A stretch of DNA of 15,970 nucleotides, from the NCBI GenBank assembly GCA_017652345.1, contig JAGCBE010000185.1, positions 1 to 15,970 on the forward strand. The letters run 5' to 3'. The notes under the pieces are model-generated. The model made no database searches. It saw nothing but the letters and a program-made list of their open reading frames with translations, and was not told the DNA's origin. How positions within the stretch are numbered: position 1 is the first letter of the stretch; every line of letters starts with the position of its first letter. The position numbers and the translations under genes were made by a program. This stretch comes from Methanobrevibacter sp. GTDB taxonomy: Archaea > Methanobacteriota > Methanobacteria > Methanobacteriales > Methanobacteriaceae. This document shows, in pieces, positions 1 to 6,774 of the stretch.

Positions 1-1
1 A

Positions 2-352
2 GATTGTAGATGCTTTCATCCTGTAACTGTGAGTAATCTCTACTGTGGAGAATGTGTGATTGGTGAGACAAGAAACCCGATCGAAATCAACGCTGAAATT
101 ACAGGATGTTGCCTTTTTGAGCCAAAACAACCAAACAAACAGAAACCGTTGACATATGCGGACCGTATCAGACGAATGACAAACGAGGAGCTTGCTGTAC
201 TTCTTGTGAAGTACCTAATAAGAGGAGCGGTTCAAGCAAACGGAATTGTTGACATAGAACGTGCTAAATCCATTGAAGATAATACTATCAATTCAGTGTG
301 TGGGAAGAAAGATATTGAAACAATGCTTAATATGCTCAAACAGGAAATATAG
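2..352 (+). CDS. 5'-partial small Cys-rich phage protein of unknown function
   Basis: The frame is open to the left edge of the window, so the true start probably lies upstream. A GTG at 29 is possible but has no ribosome site, and the codons before it read D-C-R-C-F-H-P-V-T, which look like real Cys/His-rich protein. Together with later YCGEC and GCC motifs they suggest a small zinc-binding module. The second half is helical and contains TYADRIRRMTNEELA, a phrase type that recurs in short uncharacterised proteins of clostridial phages (family recollection, not searched). It ends with TAG at 350-352, nine bases before the next start, so the two are probably cotranscribed. Function unknown. 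I am confident it is coding and less sure of its left boundary. Confidence 0.75.
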   Translation, partial: DCRCFHPVTVSNLYCGECVIGETRNPIEINAEITGCCLFEPKQPNKQKPLTYADRIRRMTNEELAVLLVKYLIRGAVQANGIVDIERAKSIEDNTINSVCGKKDIETMLNMLKQEI

Positions 353-364
353 GAGGTGTTGACA

Positions 365-754
365 ATGACACTTAATGAAGCAATAGGATATATAAAAGTC
401 TTATGCGATGCAATAAGTGATCAACCATGTGGATGTGATGCGTGTCCATATGGAGATATTGTCGATGATGACGGAATATGTGAAGTTTTTAAAGCAATAA
501 ATAGGGACGATGGTGCGATTACTAATGTAATAGACGCTTACACTTACTATGAAATCTGGAATACCACTTCAAGATTTGCCACGGAATGCACTGAAAGATG
601 TGTCACTTTAGAAACTGCAAAAGAGCATTTAGAAAAGAATCATTGCGATTGGTGCAGACCTGTTGGAACTGGTATTATTTATGAAGTGAATTTGGTTCCG
701 ACAGATGATGGAACTATAAACATGATTCGTACCGAGGTGTATAGAAAAAGATGA
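365..754 (+). CDS. Small Cys-rich protein of unknown function
   Basis: I chose ATG at 365 because AGGAGG at 351-356 sits eight bases upstream. An in-frame GTG at 356 overlaps that ribosome site and is unlikely to be used. The protein is 129 residues and acidic. It has two Cys clusters: CGCDACPYG followed by GICEVF near the N-terminus, and TECTERC plus CDWCRP in the second half. The spacing is compatible with metal binding but matches no zinc-finger class I can name. The C-terminus (GTGIIYEVNLVPTDDGT) looks like a short beta meander. It lies between two other small genes on the same strand and is probably cotranscribed with them. Function unknown. Confidence 0.8.
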   Translation: MTLNEAIGYIKVLCDAISDQPCGCDACPYGDIVDDDGICEVFKAINRDDGAITNVIDAYTYYEIWNTTSRFATECTERCVTLETAKEHLEKNHCDWCRPVGTGIIYEVNLVPTDDGTINMIRTEVYRKR

Positions 755-800
755 AGAGAAATGAGTATGACGATTTAACTATTGAAAGAGGATGATATAA

Positions 801-1169
801 GTGCGTAATAGAAAAAGAAGACTAGAATGTGTAGAAGAAGAATTAGAACAACTCGAATTAGATTTCACAAAAAGGATCGCAACAATAAAACACCATATAA
901 GATTACTAAAAGAGCAAGAGCTGGAAGATAATAAAATCTTTTCAGAAGTGCGAGAAAATGAGTTAAATGAACAAGATACATCTGTACCAAATTCATGGGA
1001 GAAAGTTTTTAAAGAATTAGAAAGAGACACAGGTATGGTAAAACCTTATATTCCGGTTGTCACAGTTTACGGTTGTCCAGCCTACGAACCTTTTACAGAA
1101 AAACCTCTTTATGAAACAGAACCATATACTTTCTCTAATTTGGAGGATATGAAGAATGAAGAAGAGTAA
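801..1169 (+). CDS. Small hypothetical protein, basic coiled-coil N-terminus
   Basis: Starts at GTG 801, with a purine-rich AAAGAGGA ribosome site about eight bases upstream. No ATG start is available in this frame nearby. It has 122 residues. The first 60 or so (RNRKRRLECVEEELEQLELD onward) are strongly helical and charged, and probably form a coiled coil. A Pro/Tyr-rich stretch follows, including PYIPVVTVYGCPAYEPF, and then an acidic tail. The last 14 bases overlap the start of the next gene, suggesting translational coupling to the AT-hook protein. Base use is very AT-rich, with many AGA and ATA codons, as in its downstream neighbour. No family recognised. Confidence 0.8.
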   Translation: MRNRKRRLECVEEELEQLELDFTKRIATIKHHIRLLKEQELEDNKIFSEVRENELNEQDTSVPNSWEKVFKELERDTGMVKPYIPVVTVYGCPAYEPFTEKPLYETEPYTFSNLEDMKNEEE

Positions 1170-1614
1170 TGCTAAACCACTATTTGATTTATCAAAAGAA
1201 GAAACACCAAAAAAGAAACGAGGAAGACCAAGAAAAACGGACTTACCAAATTTTGAACAAACTCCTGTAAAAGAAGTTAAAAAAGTAAAAGAAAAAACAA
1301 AAACAATAAAACAAAAAGTGCGTGAAGAAATAGATCCTGATGATATTGGATGGAAAGATTTTTCAAAATCAAAACCAGAACTACTAACACCAGTTGAATT
1401 TTATGTAGATACAGGAAAAAAGAAAAAGGATATATTTAGAGGATACATAAAAACTCCTGGTGAAACAATAACAGATGAACCATATAAATTAGTAGTTCTC
1501 CGAAAAAAGTATGGAAATCTATATTATAGAAATATAGATGGTTGCAATGATATAATGCAGTGTCCTAGAGAGTTTCCATATTGCGAATATTGCGAAAAGA
1601 AAAAGATGAAATAA
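1156..1614 (+). CDS. AT-hook protein with Cys-rich C-terminus, probable DNA-binding protein
   Basis: ATG at 1156 is preceded by GGAGG at 1142-1146, inside the end of the previous gene. The 152-residue protein has a classical AT-hook core, RGRPRK, at residues 22-27 inside a Lys-rich segment, followed by a Lys-rich linker to about residue 55. AT-hooks bind the minor groove of AT-rich DNA. The C-terminal half, from about residue 72 (LLTPVEFYV), looks like a compact beta domain. It ends in a Cys cluster, CPREFPYCEYC, which may bind zinc. This could be a phage transcription or DNA-organising factor. The AT-hook is seen directly; the role is inferred. It is the last gene before a strong terminator. 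Confidence 0.82.
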   Translation: MKKSNAKPLFDLSKEETPKKKRGRPRKTDLPNFEQTPVKEVKKVKEKTKTIKQKVREEIDPDDIGWKDFSKSKPELLTPVEFYVDTGKKKKDIFRGYIKTPGETITDEPYKLVVLRKKYGNLYYRNIDGCNDIMQCPREFPYCEYCEKKKMK

Positions 1615-1620
1615 AATAAC

Positions 1621-1659
1621 AAACCCACATGATTTACTTCATGTGGGATTTTTCTTTTC
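1621..1659 (+). terminator. Rho-independent terminator after the AT-hook gene
   Basis: A nine-base perfect stem CCCACATGA (1624-1632) pairs with TCATGTGGG (1639-1647) across a six-base loop, and is followed by a T-rich run (ATTTTTCTTTT). It begins seven bases after the TAA of the AT-hook gene and separates that operon from the fibre gene. Confidence 0.92.
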
Positions 1660-1746
1660 AAAAATCTATGATAAGAAAGGTATCAAAAATAAGTAAAAAA
1701 TCAACTATAAATATATAATTTTGCGAATAAAGGGAGATGAAATCTC
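1660..1746 (+). promoter_or_regulatory. Leader of the fibre gene: possible weak promoter and ribosome-site hairpin
   Basis: This is very AT-rich. A perfect TATAAT lies at 1714-1719, but the base run 17 bases upstream (AAGTAA) does not resemble TTGACA, so it is either a weak or activator-dependent promoter or chance. The ribosome site GGGAG (1732-1736) is half buried in the perfect hairpin GAGAT-GAA-ATCTC (1734-1746), which ends immediately before the ATG at 1747. The leader lacks the strong promoter found before the four downstream units, which would fit expression at a different phage stage (inference). Confidence 0.4.
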
Positions 1747-3903
1747 ATGGAGCAACAGGTTAAAACAAAAGTACAATTTACAGATGATTATAATGCTTTT
1801 ACAAATCTTGAAAATAATGATAGTCTTAGTACAGGATTTGGTAAAATACATTATGATTTAGGTTATTTAAACAGTGAGGACCAGAGACAGGAATCTGAGA
1901 TAAATGCTATAGCACAGGCTGGAAGCAAAAATATTTGTCCAATAGGAACAGAAACACATAGCAGTGAAATAGGGTTTGGAACAGAATATTCTTTTCCAAT
2001 ACCAGAAGGGGCTTATATAATTTCACTTACAGGAACAATGGTAGCACCTATTCAATTTAATGTTTATAGTGAATCTGGAACAAGAATAGCATTGGTTGAT
2101 ATACATACTATTCAAGAAGCAGAGGCAGGAATAAGATTTGTATTAAATGATAATGCTTCAAAATGTAAATTCTGGTATGATACATCAGATAATTATACAT
2201 TATCTAATATAATGATAAGAGATGCTAATATAACAGATAATACATTTCAACCATATTCTCCTACTAATAGAGAATTGTATAATTCTTTTTGTGAACTTAC
2301 GGTAGAAAATGCTTCTCAGCAATCAGAGATAAATTATGCTGTTAATACTGGGGTTAAGAATTTACTTAATCTTTCCGGTATAACACCAACTGTTCCGAGT
2401 GGCTTAACACTCACGGATAATAATGACGGTACATTCTCTGTTTCCGGAACACTTGCAAGCGCGAACTCCATAACATTTCCCATTGATGCAATTTCTGGAA
2501 ATTTGATTCTGTCGGGCTGTCCTTCTGGTGGTGGTGAATCTTCCTATATTCTCCGATTAACTAAAAGCGGAACAGCAGTTTCAGCATCAACGGACACAGG
2601 TAGCGGCTCACAGATATTTTCTATGGACGGCACAGGATATGCGTTGGCAGCCAGATTTGCAGCAGGAACGTATACGAATGTCACATTCAAGCCAATGATC
2701 CGATCAGAAGAGATCACAGATCCAACATATCAACCATACAGACCAATAATCAAAGCCATAGATTCGGTACCTACCAATAACAGTCAGAATCCAGTCACAA
2801 GCGACGGTGTATTCAGATTCGCTTACGGTAATGCTACAACAATAAGTCCAGATAGCGGTGAGACGTACGATTTGAATGATCTACCTATCGGACGATTTAG
2901 GGTTACTGATTCCGGTTATGCCGCGAGAATTCTGAACGCTCCGATAACGAATACGGGATATGATATCGTTTGTAAGAATTCGTCGCAAATCAACTATAAA
3001 ACTCAGATACTCTATCAGGCACAATCTGCAAATTCTATTCCAATATTCTGGCAACGACATTTTCGAGGAACAGGTAGTGGTGCTGTATTGGGGTGGTCAG
3101 ACTGGTACACCTTCAGACCGGATACCGGACAACTTGCAGAGGACAGAGCTGCGCTGATCGGTCAGGTTGACAGTGGGGCGAAGAATCTGCTGAAAAATAC
3201 AAATTCTGTTGGTTCACGAACAATCCAGACGCTCGAATTCACAACAGATAGCCATGGCTGTGTTACGATATCATCAGGGACGGCGTCTGGTGGAAATGCG
3301 GATCTGCATATTAACTCAAACGCAGAAGCCAATCTTGTTGTTGGGCAAACATACATACTGACGGGTTGTCCTAGTGGTGGCAGCTTGTCTGGATACAGGC
3401 TTAATATCTCCAGTAAAGGCTCAGACACTGGAGAGGGATTAGAATTTACATATGATGGCAGCCAGATTGATGTTTATATCCGTGTTTCGTCAGGATATCA
3501 ATTAGCAAATGCGGTGACATTCAAACCCATGATCTGCACCGTCGCAGACTGGGCTATCTCTCAAAAATTCGTTCCGTATCGTCCTAGCTGGCAGGAGATG
3601 GCAGATGAGATTGAGACGAAAACCACAGTTGCTGCTATATATGGATTCGGTACAGCCATACCATCGAATAGTGACTTGGATAATTATAAGACACCTGGAA
3701 TATACCGTGTTGAAAGTAACAATATTGCAGCTACGATTTCAAATATTCCGAACGCCGGAGCTGGAAGGCTTGAAGTAAAGGGGCTTCACGCTGCTGATAG
3801 ATATTTACAGATCTATTATAGCGGAGATGCGGTATATCAGCGAAGATGGTCTGGATCAGCGTGGGGTGTGTGGTACAAATTCACCACAACAACAGTAACC
3901 TAA
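1747..3903 (+). CDS. Modular phage tail fibre / receptor-binding protein with pyocin-knob-like domains
   Basis: This 718-residue protein probably forms part of the distal tail and contacts the host surface. Three copies of a beta-rich module each start with a GxKN motif and end in PY-P: residues about 51-175, 193-333 and 470-615. Modules two and three share GCPSGG and VTFKPMI. A tail-fibre-type linker, NSQNPVTSDGVF, lies at 345-356. Two pyocin-knob-like domains follow the second and third modules. The first is at about 359-456 (DLNDLPIGRFRV to WSDWYTF). The second is at about 631-712 (LDNYKTPGIYRV to WGVWYKF). Such domains are typical of tail fibres of Firmicutes phages. The first 200 residues use very AT-rich codons and the rest is visibly richer in G and C, suggesting a mosaic gene. 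Start: ATG 1747 behind GGGAG. Confidence 0.88.
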   Translation: MEQQVKTKVQFTDDYNAFTNLENNDSLSTGFGKIHYDLGYLNSEDQRQESEINAIAQAGSKNICPIGTETHSSEIGFGTEYSFPIPEGAYIISLTGTMVAPIQFNVYSESGTRIALVDIHTIQEAEAGIRFVLNDNASKCKFWYDTSDNYTLSNIMIRDANITDNTFQPYSPTNRELYNSFCELTVENASQQSEINYAVNTGVKNLLNLSGITPTVPSGLTLTDNNDGTFSVSGTLASANSITFPIDAISGNLILSGCPSGGGESSYILRLTKSGTAVSASTDTGSGSQIFSMDGTGYALAARFAAGTYTNVTFKPMIRSEEITDPTYQPYRPIIKAIDSVPTNNSQNPVTSDGVFRFAYGNATTISPDSGETYDLNDLPIGRFRVTDSGYAARILNAPITNTGYDIVCKNSSQINYKTQILYQAQSANSIPIFWQRHFRGTGSGAVLGWSDWYTFRPDTGQLAEDRAALIGQVDSGAKNLLKNTNSVGSRTIQTLEFTTDSHGCVTISSGTASGGNADLHINSNAEANLVVGQTYILTGCPSGGSLSGYRLNISSKGSDTGEGLEFTYDGSQIDVYIRVSSGYQLANAVTFKPMICTVADWAISQKFVPYRPSWQEMADEIETKTTVAAIYGFGTAIPSNSDLDNYKTPGIYRVESNNIAATISNIPNAGAGRLEVKGLHAADRYLQIYYSGDAVYQRRWSGSAWGVWYKFTTTTVT

Positions 3904-3904
3904 G

Positions 3905-3976
3905 ATGGTTCAGGCGCTGCAAAATAAAACGATCAAACTTTTAAAAGGGCGAAGTTGGTACCACGACAAGGTGTAG
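3905..3976 (+). CDS. Possible 23-residue ORF coupled to the fibre gene
   Basis: The ATG begins one base after the fibre stop codon, so ribosomes could reinitiate here although there is no separate ribosome site. It encodes MVQALQNKTIKLLKGRSWYH followed by DKV and a stop. The -1 frame then continues as an acidic, Glu-rich stretch (VEKTEQEEEKLPNEIQNEPE) up to the terminator. The two pieces read like one protein interrupted by a frameshift. A T-TTA-AAA heptamer at 3940-3946 lies in the correct frame for -1 slippage. It may equally be the decayed remnant of a small gene. No family recognised. Confidence 0.3.
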   Translation: MVQALQNKTIKLLKGRSWYHDKV

Positions 3977-4073
3977 AGAAGACGGAACAGGAAGAAGAGA
4001 AATTGCCCAACGAAATTCAAAATGAACCTGAAACGAAAGAAAAAAAAATAAAGATCAATTATACATTTTACAC

Positions 4074-4110
4074 AAAACTATCACAGAATATTTGTGGTAG
4101 TTTTTGTTTT
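4074..4110 (+). terminator. Rho-independent terminator after the fibre unit
   Basis: The left arm AAAACTATCACA (4074-4085) pairs with TGTGGTAGTTTT (4093-4104) across a seven-base loop, with one G-T pair. It is followed by TGTTTTCTTTTT. The next promoter begins 25 bases beyond the stem. Confidence 0.88.
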
Positions 4111-4128
4111 CTTTTTAGTAAAAACCTC

Positions 4129-4157
4129 TTGACAAAAATTAAAATATGTGTTATACT
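4129..4157 (+). promoter_or_regulatory. Sigma-A promoter, cassette copy 1
   Basis: TTGACA (4129-4134), a 17-base spacer, an extended -10 TGT and TATACT (4152-4157). Transcription should start near 4164, about 30 bases ahead of the first ATG. The flanking bases (AAACCTC before the -35, ATATA after the -10) are shared with the other three copies. Confidence 0.93.
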
Positions 4158-4194
4158 ATATATACAAACAAACATTTCAAAGGAGGAAATCACA

Positions 4195-4515
4195 ATGGCA
4201 AATATGATTAAAGTTTTTGGAGTTAATGGAACTCAGGTACTTACAGAATCGGAAGTAAATAAGAAAGTGGTTAAATATCTTAAACTCAAGCAACAGCAGA
4301 AAGATATTGAGAAGGAACTTGCAGAACTTTCTGCGGAACTTAAAGAAATTGCACAAACACAAAAAGATAATAAATTCACAATTAAAGAGCATACTGTTTC
4401 TATTTCTAATTGTGAAAAGAAAACAGTATCATATAAAACTCTTGCTGAAAATCATCCTAAAATTGCAAAGAAACTTGTAACAATATCCTACTATACTCAG
4501 TTGAATGTGAAATAA
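4195..4515 (+). CDS. Small coiled-coil phage protein of unknown function
   Basis: This is the first gene of the unit behind promoter copy 1. ATG 4195 follows AAGGAGG (4180-4186) at about eight bases. The frame stays open upstream, but that would run through the promoter and terminator, so the longer reading is not used. It encodes 106 residues. Residues about 21-60 form a Lys/Glu/Gln-rich coiled coil. The C-terminal part has a beta hairpin (FTIKEHTVSIS) and then VSYKTLAENHPKIAKKL, ending in YTQLNVK. I recall this layout, a coiled coil followed by a D/S-x-K-x-L...P...K...V-K tail, in several short phage proteins of unknown role. No enzymatic motif is seen. Confidence 0.88.
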   Translation: MANMIKVFGVNGTQVLTESEVNKKVVKYLKLKQQQKDIEKELAELSAELKEIAQTQKDNKFTIKEHTVSISNCEKKTVSYKTLAENHPKIAKKLVTISYYTQLNVK

Positions 4516-4528
4516 GGAGAATGTAATT

Positions 4529-5002
4529 ATGAGAATGTGGCATTATAGATTACTTCCTTATCTTCCAGATATGCAACTTAGAGGTCAGCTTAGAGAATTA
4601 GTAGCTATTATGCATAATTGGCGGGATACTGGTATGCCCAGACATATGCTTATCAATGTTGTTGTAAGCTATGATAAAGCAGAATTTTATAGTTACTTTG
4701 AATGGTACAAATATAATTACGAAAAAAGATTTGGCAAATCTTTTAATAAAAAATATGTTCAGGAGTTTCAGGATTTTTGTAATGTTCATCCTGGTTCCGA
4801 AATAACACCAAAAGATTGTATGTTGCAATTAAACTCTATCTTTGAAGGTTGGCATAACAAATGCTATCTAAGGGTGTGCATGGCAAACCTTTACGAAAAA
4901 CATAGATTCTCATATATGGGAAGAAGTGAAATTGGAGCCTATGATTGGCAAAGACTTTGTGAGGGTTATAAATATATAACGGGAGAGGATTATGAAATAT
5001 AA
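4529..5002 (+). CDS. Pyrimidine-dimer DNA glycosylase-like protein (Pyr_excise / TIGR02328-like)
   Basis: The N-terminus MRMWHYRLLPYLPD strongly resembles the TIGR02328 / pyrimidine-dimer glycosylase family (type MRLWH...LLPYLP). Aligned by eye with T4 endonuclease V, Leu12, Asp14, Leu17, Arg22 and Glu23 fall at identical positions. Glu23 is the catalytic acid of the T4 enzyme, and Arg22 contacts DNA. T4's N-terminal nucleophile Thr2 is Arg here, and Met is not normally removed before Arg, so the nucleophile would have to be the Met1 amine, or the activity differs. Residues 40-75 (HMLINVVVSYDKAEFYSYFE) and the C-terminal NKCYLRVCMANLYEKHR complete the fold. Length 157 versus 138 for T4. The likely role is repair of UV-damaged phage DNA. 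ATG 4529 follows AAGGAGA. It overlaps the next gene by 11 bases. Confidence 0.72.
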   Translation: MRMWHYRLLPYLPDMQLRGQLRELVAIMHNWRDTGMPRHMLINVVVSYDKAEFYSYFEWYKYNYEKRFGKSFNKKYVQEFQDFCNVHPGSEITPKDCMLQLNSIFEGWHNKCYLRVCMANLYEKHRFSYMGRSEIGAYDWQRLCEGYKYITGEDYEI

Positions 5003-5399
5003 AATAAGAGTTAAAAGTCCAAGAGAATCCGAAATACAATACCATGAAGAGATTTTAAAAGATTTTGAAAAGATATTTAACATAAAAATTAGATCTGTTT
5101 ATGATAATGAGTCTAACATCATGAATTATCATATTAGAGAAAATTCAACGGGAGAAGAGAACATAATAAGGATTAAGGGAGCAGACTGTTACTTTGATTT
5201 AAAATTCATGGGAAACACTATGATAGAAGTTTGTCTTGAACAACTATATAACTATCTGAGAAATATTTATGAAATGATTGAAGAATCTGAACCAGATAAA
5301 AATATTGTTGCGGATTTTAATTGCCCTAATTGTGGCGCAAGCCTAGAACCTAAACAAAAAGTCTGTAAATATTGCAGAACCTATTTTAATTGGCTGTAA
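4992..5399 (+). CDS. Small protein with C-terminal zinc ribbon
   Basis: ATG 4992 lies inside the end of the glycosylase-like gene, with GGGAGAGG at 4981-4988 as the ribosome site. It has 135 residues. The first 100 form an alpha/beta region without a recognisable motif (KYKIRVKSP..., then YFDLKFMGNTMIEVCLEQLY). The C-terminus is a clear zinc ribbon: CPNCG (Cys111, Cys114) and CKYC (Cys125, Cys128), separated by ten residues. Ribbons of this kind are common in nucleic-acid-binding or protein-protein adaptor proteins. The overlap suggests coupled expression with the repair-like gene, but a shared function is only a guess. Confidence 0.88.
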   Translation: MKYKIRVKSPRESEIQYHEEILKDFEKIFNIKIRSVYDNESNIMNYHIRENSTGEENIIRIKGADCYFDLKFMGNTMIEVCLEQLYNYLRNIYEMIEESEPDKNIVADFNCPNCGASLEPKQKVCKYCRTYFNWL

Positions 5400-5429
5400 G
5401 GAGAAATAATTAACAAGGAGATTGAATAA

Positions 5430-5753
5430 ATGGAATTTTCAGAAAACGATATTGTTCTTTATCCAATTCACGAAGATACAAAAGATGAAAGATTAACTAT
5501 TGCAAGACTTGAAAATGCAGGAGTTTCACTTTGGTTAGAAGGCCCTGAAATTTCAAAAACATTCTCGGAAGAGGATAAGGCAGAACTTCTGTGTAAATGG
5601 TCTAAAAAGGCAAATAAACTATTCAAGAAATTTGATGAAAAGGTTTCAAAACTTGATCTTGATATGATTGGGTTCACTAGTTATCAGGATAAAGTTAAGG
5701 ATATTATTTCCGTTTATACTGAAAAATTTAAGGAGATTGAGAACAATGATTGA
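5430..5753 (+). CDS. Small acidic protein of unknown function
   Basis: ATG 5430 follows AAGGAGAT (5415-5422). A second ribosome-site-like AAGGAG at 5398-5403 has no usable start behind it and may be the trace of a lost mini-gene. The product is 107 residues. Its N-terminus looks beta-rich (NDIVLYPIHED, RLENAGVSLWLEGPEI), and from residue 46 a helical, charged C-terminus follows (SEEDKAELLCKWSKKANKLF onward). No Cys pairs, no membrane segment and no known family. It overlaps the next gene by eight bases. Confidence 0.83.
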   Translation: MEFSENDIVLYPIHEDTKDERLTIARLENAGVSLWLEGPEISKTFSEEDKAELLCKWSKKANKLFKKFDEKVSKLDLDMIGFTSYQDKVKDIISVYTEKFKEIENND

Positions 5754-6000
5754 TTTTAGTTATTTGTCAAGGCCAGAACAACCTAAAAAGGAAAAGATAA
5801 ATGAGTTTATTTTTGAATGCTGTAAACAAACATTTAAGAATAAAGAATCATTTTGCCCAATATGTGGTAAAAAATTCTATGTAAATAGCGGCAAATACCT
5901 TTATAAGAAATCAAATAAGAATGGTTACACAAGATGGGCTTGCAGTTATACTTGTTATAATAAGTTGTGTGATGCAATTAACCATTCTGTAAAACGATAA
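5746..6000 (+). CDS. Small Cys-rich, probably zinc-binding protein
   Basis: I chose ATG 5746 because AAGGAGAT (5730-5737) sits eight bases upstream. An in-frame ATG at 5668 lies inside the previous gene and lacks a ribosome site. The 84-residue product has an acidic/aromatic N-terminus (MIDFSYLSRPEQPKKEK), then FECCKQTF, CPICGKKFY, and a C-terminal WACSYTCYNKLC. The CPICGKKF pair followed by paired Cys about 30 residues later fits a treble-clef or zinc-ribbon fold. It is basic in its second half, so nucleic-acid binding is possible but unproven. Cotranscribed with neighbours on both sides. Confidence 0.87.
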   Translation: MIDFSYLSRPEQPKKEKINEFIFECCKQTFKNKESFCPICGKKFYVNSGKYLYKKSNKNGYTRWACSYTCYNKLCDAINHSVKR

Positions 6001-6015
6001 GGGAGGATTATGAAA

Positions 6016-6774
6016 ATGGAAATTGAAAGAATGAATGATAAAGAATTAGTAGCGGCACTTGATCATTATTATTTGGAAGAATGTCCGTTCCATGATGAAA
6101 TTGATGCCTCCGCAGTTCCACTAATGATTGATAGACTTAGAGATCAATTTAAGATTTTTTATAGACCGGGGATATTTACTCCTGTAGAACCTTATGTTTG
6201 TAAAGTTAATAAAGAACTGGAAGAAAAATATGAAAATCTCAAAATCATTTATGATTCCACCAGAGAAGCATATGAAAAATTCAGGAAAGCTGTTGCCACA
6301 GTTCTTGAATTACCAGTTTTTGAAATAAATGATGTTTTTCTTGAAAGAATTAACGTAATAATGTCTGAGAATAAACAGCTATCTAAAGGAAAAGAAATTC
6401 TTATTAAGAAATGTATTGAGTTTAATGATAGAAATAAGAATATCAAACATATGTATGATGCGTCCATCGAAAAACAATATAGACTTGAAACAGAAAATGC
6501 GGAGCTTCTTAGAAAAGTAAAAATTCAGGATGATTCAGAAGAAGTTATTTCTAAACTAAAATCTAAACTCGAAGAGACCGAGAATCTTCTTCACAAATCT
6601 GTTGAAAAAGTTAATGAAGAATGTGATGTTTGTGTCCAGTACGAAAGAAAAAAGATCAAATATGATATCATTGATTATATGAAGAAAAAACATCCAATAT
6701 TTTATAATAATCATACTGTTGAATTTATCACGAATTCTTTGGAAGATATTTTTAAGATGCTGGCTGATGAATGA
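6016..6774 (+). CDS. Coiled-coil protein of unknown function
   Basis: There are two in-frame ATGs at 6010 and 6016. GGGAGG (6001-6006) is only three bases from the first but nine from the second, so 6016 is preferred. The 252-residue protein opens with MEIERMNDKELVAALDHYY and ECPFHDEIDASAVPLMIDRL. A long helical, Glu/Lys-rich stretch from about residue 65 to 205 (KVNKELEEKYENLKIIYDST onward, EENLLHKSVEKV-like heptads) probably forms a dimeric coiled coil. The C-terminal region (CDVCVQYERKKIKYDIIDYM) ends in a short helical domain. No catalytic motif. It shares an ATGA overlap with the next gene, suggesting matched production. Confidence 0.87.
   Translation: MEIERMNDKELVAALDHYYLEECPFHDEIDASAVPLMIDRLRDQFKIFYRPGIFTPVEPYVCKVNKELEEKYENLKIIYDSTREAYEKFRKAVATVLELPVFEINDVFLERINVIMSENKQLSKGKEILIKKCIEFNDRNKNIKHMYDASIEKQYRLETENAELLRKVKIQDDSEEVISKLKSKLEETENLLHKSVEKVNEECDVCVQYERKKIKYDIIDYMKKKHPIFYNNHTVEFITNSLEDIFKMLADE

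Noticed and set aside
751..795. 14-residue ORF overlapping the stop at 754 as ATGA
   Set aside because: It has only a weak GAGG at a distance of about 13 bases, and its product MKRNEYDDLTIERG shows no features. It cannot be told from chance.
3162..3428. Minus-strand and alternative plus frames inside the fibre gene (also 2960-3157)
   Set aside because: The fibre frame shows domain repeats here, and the other frames have no ribosome sites or recognisable protein patterns.
3955..4194. Upstream extension of the 4195 gene in the same frame
   Set aside because: It would have to be translated through a strong terminator and the promoter at 4129-4157, whereas ATG 4195 has its own good ribosome site.
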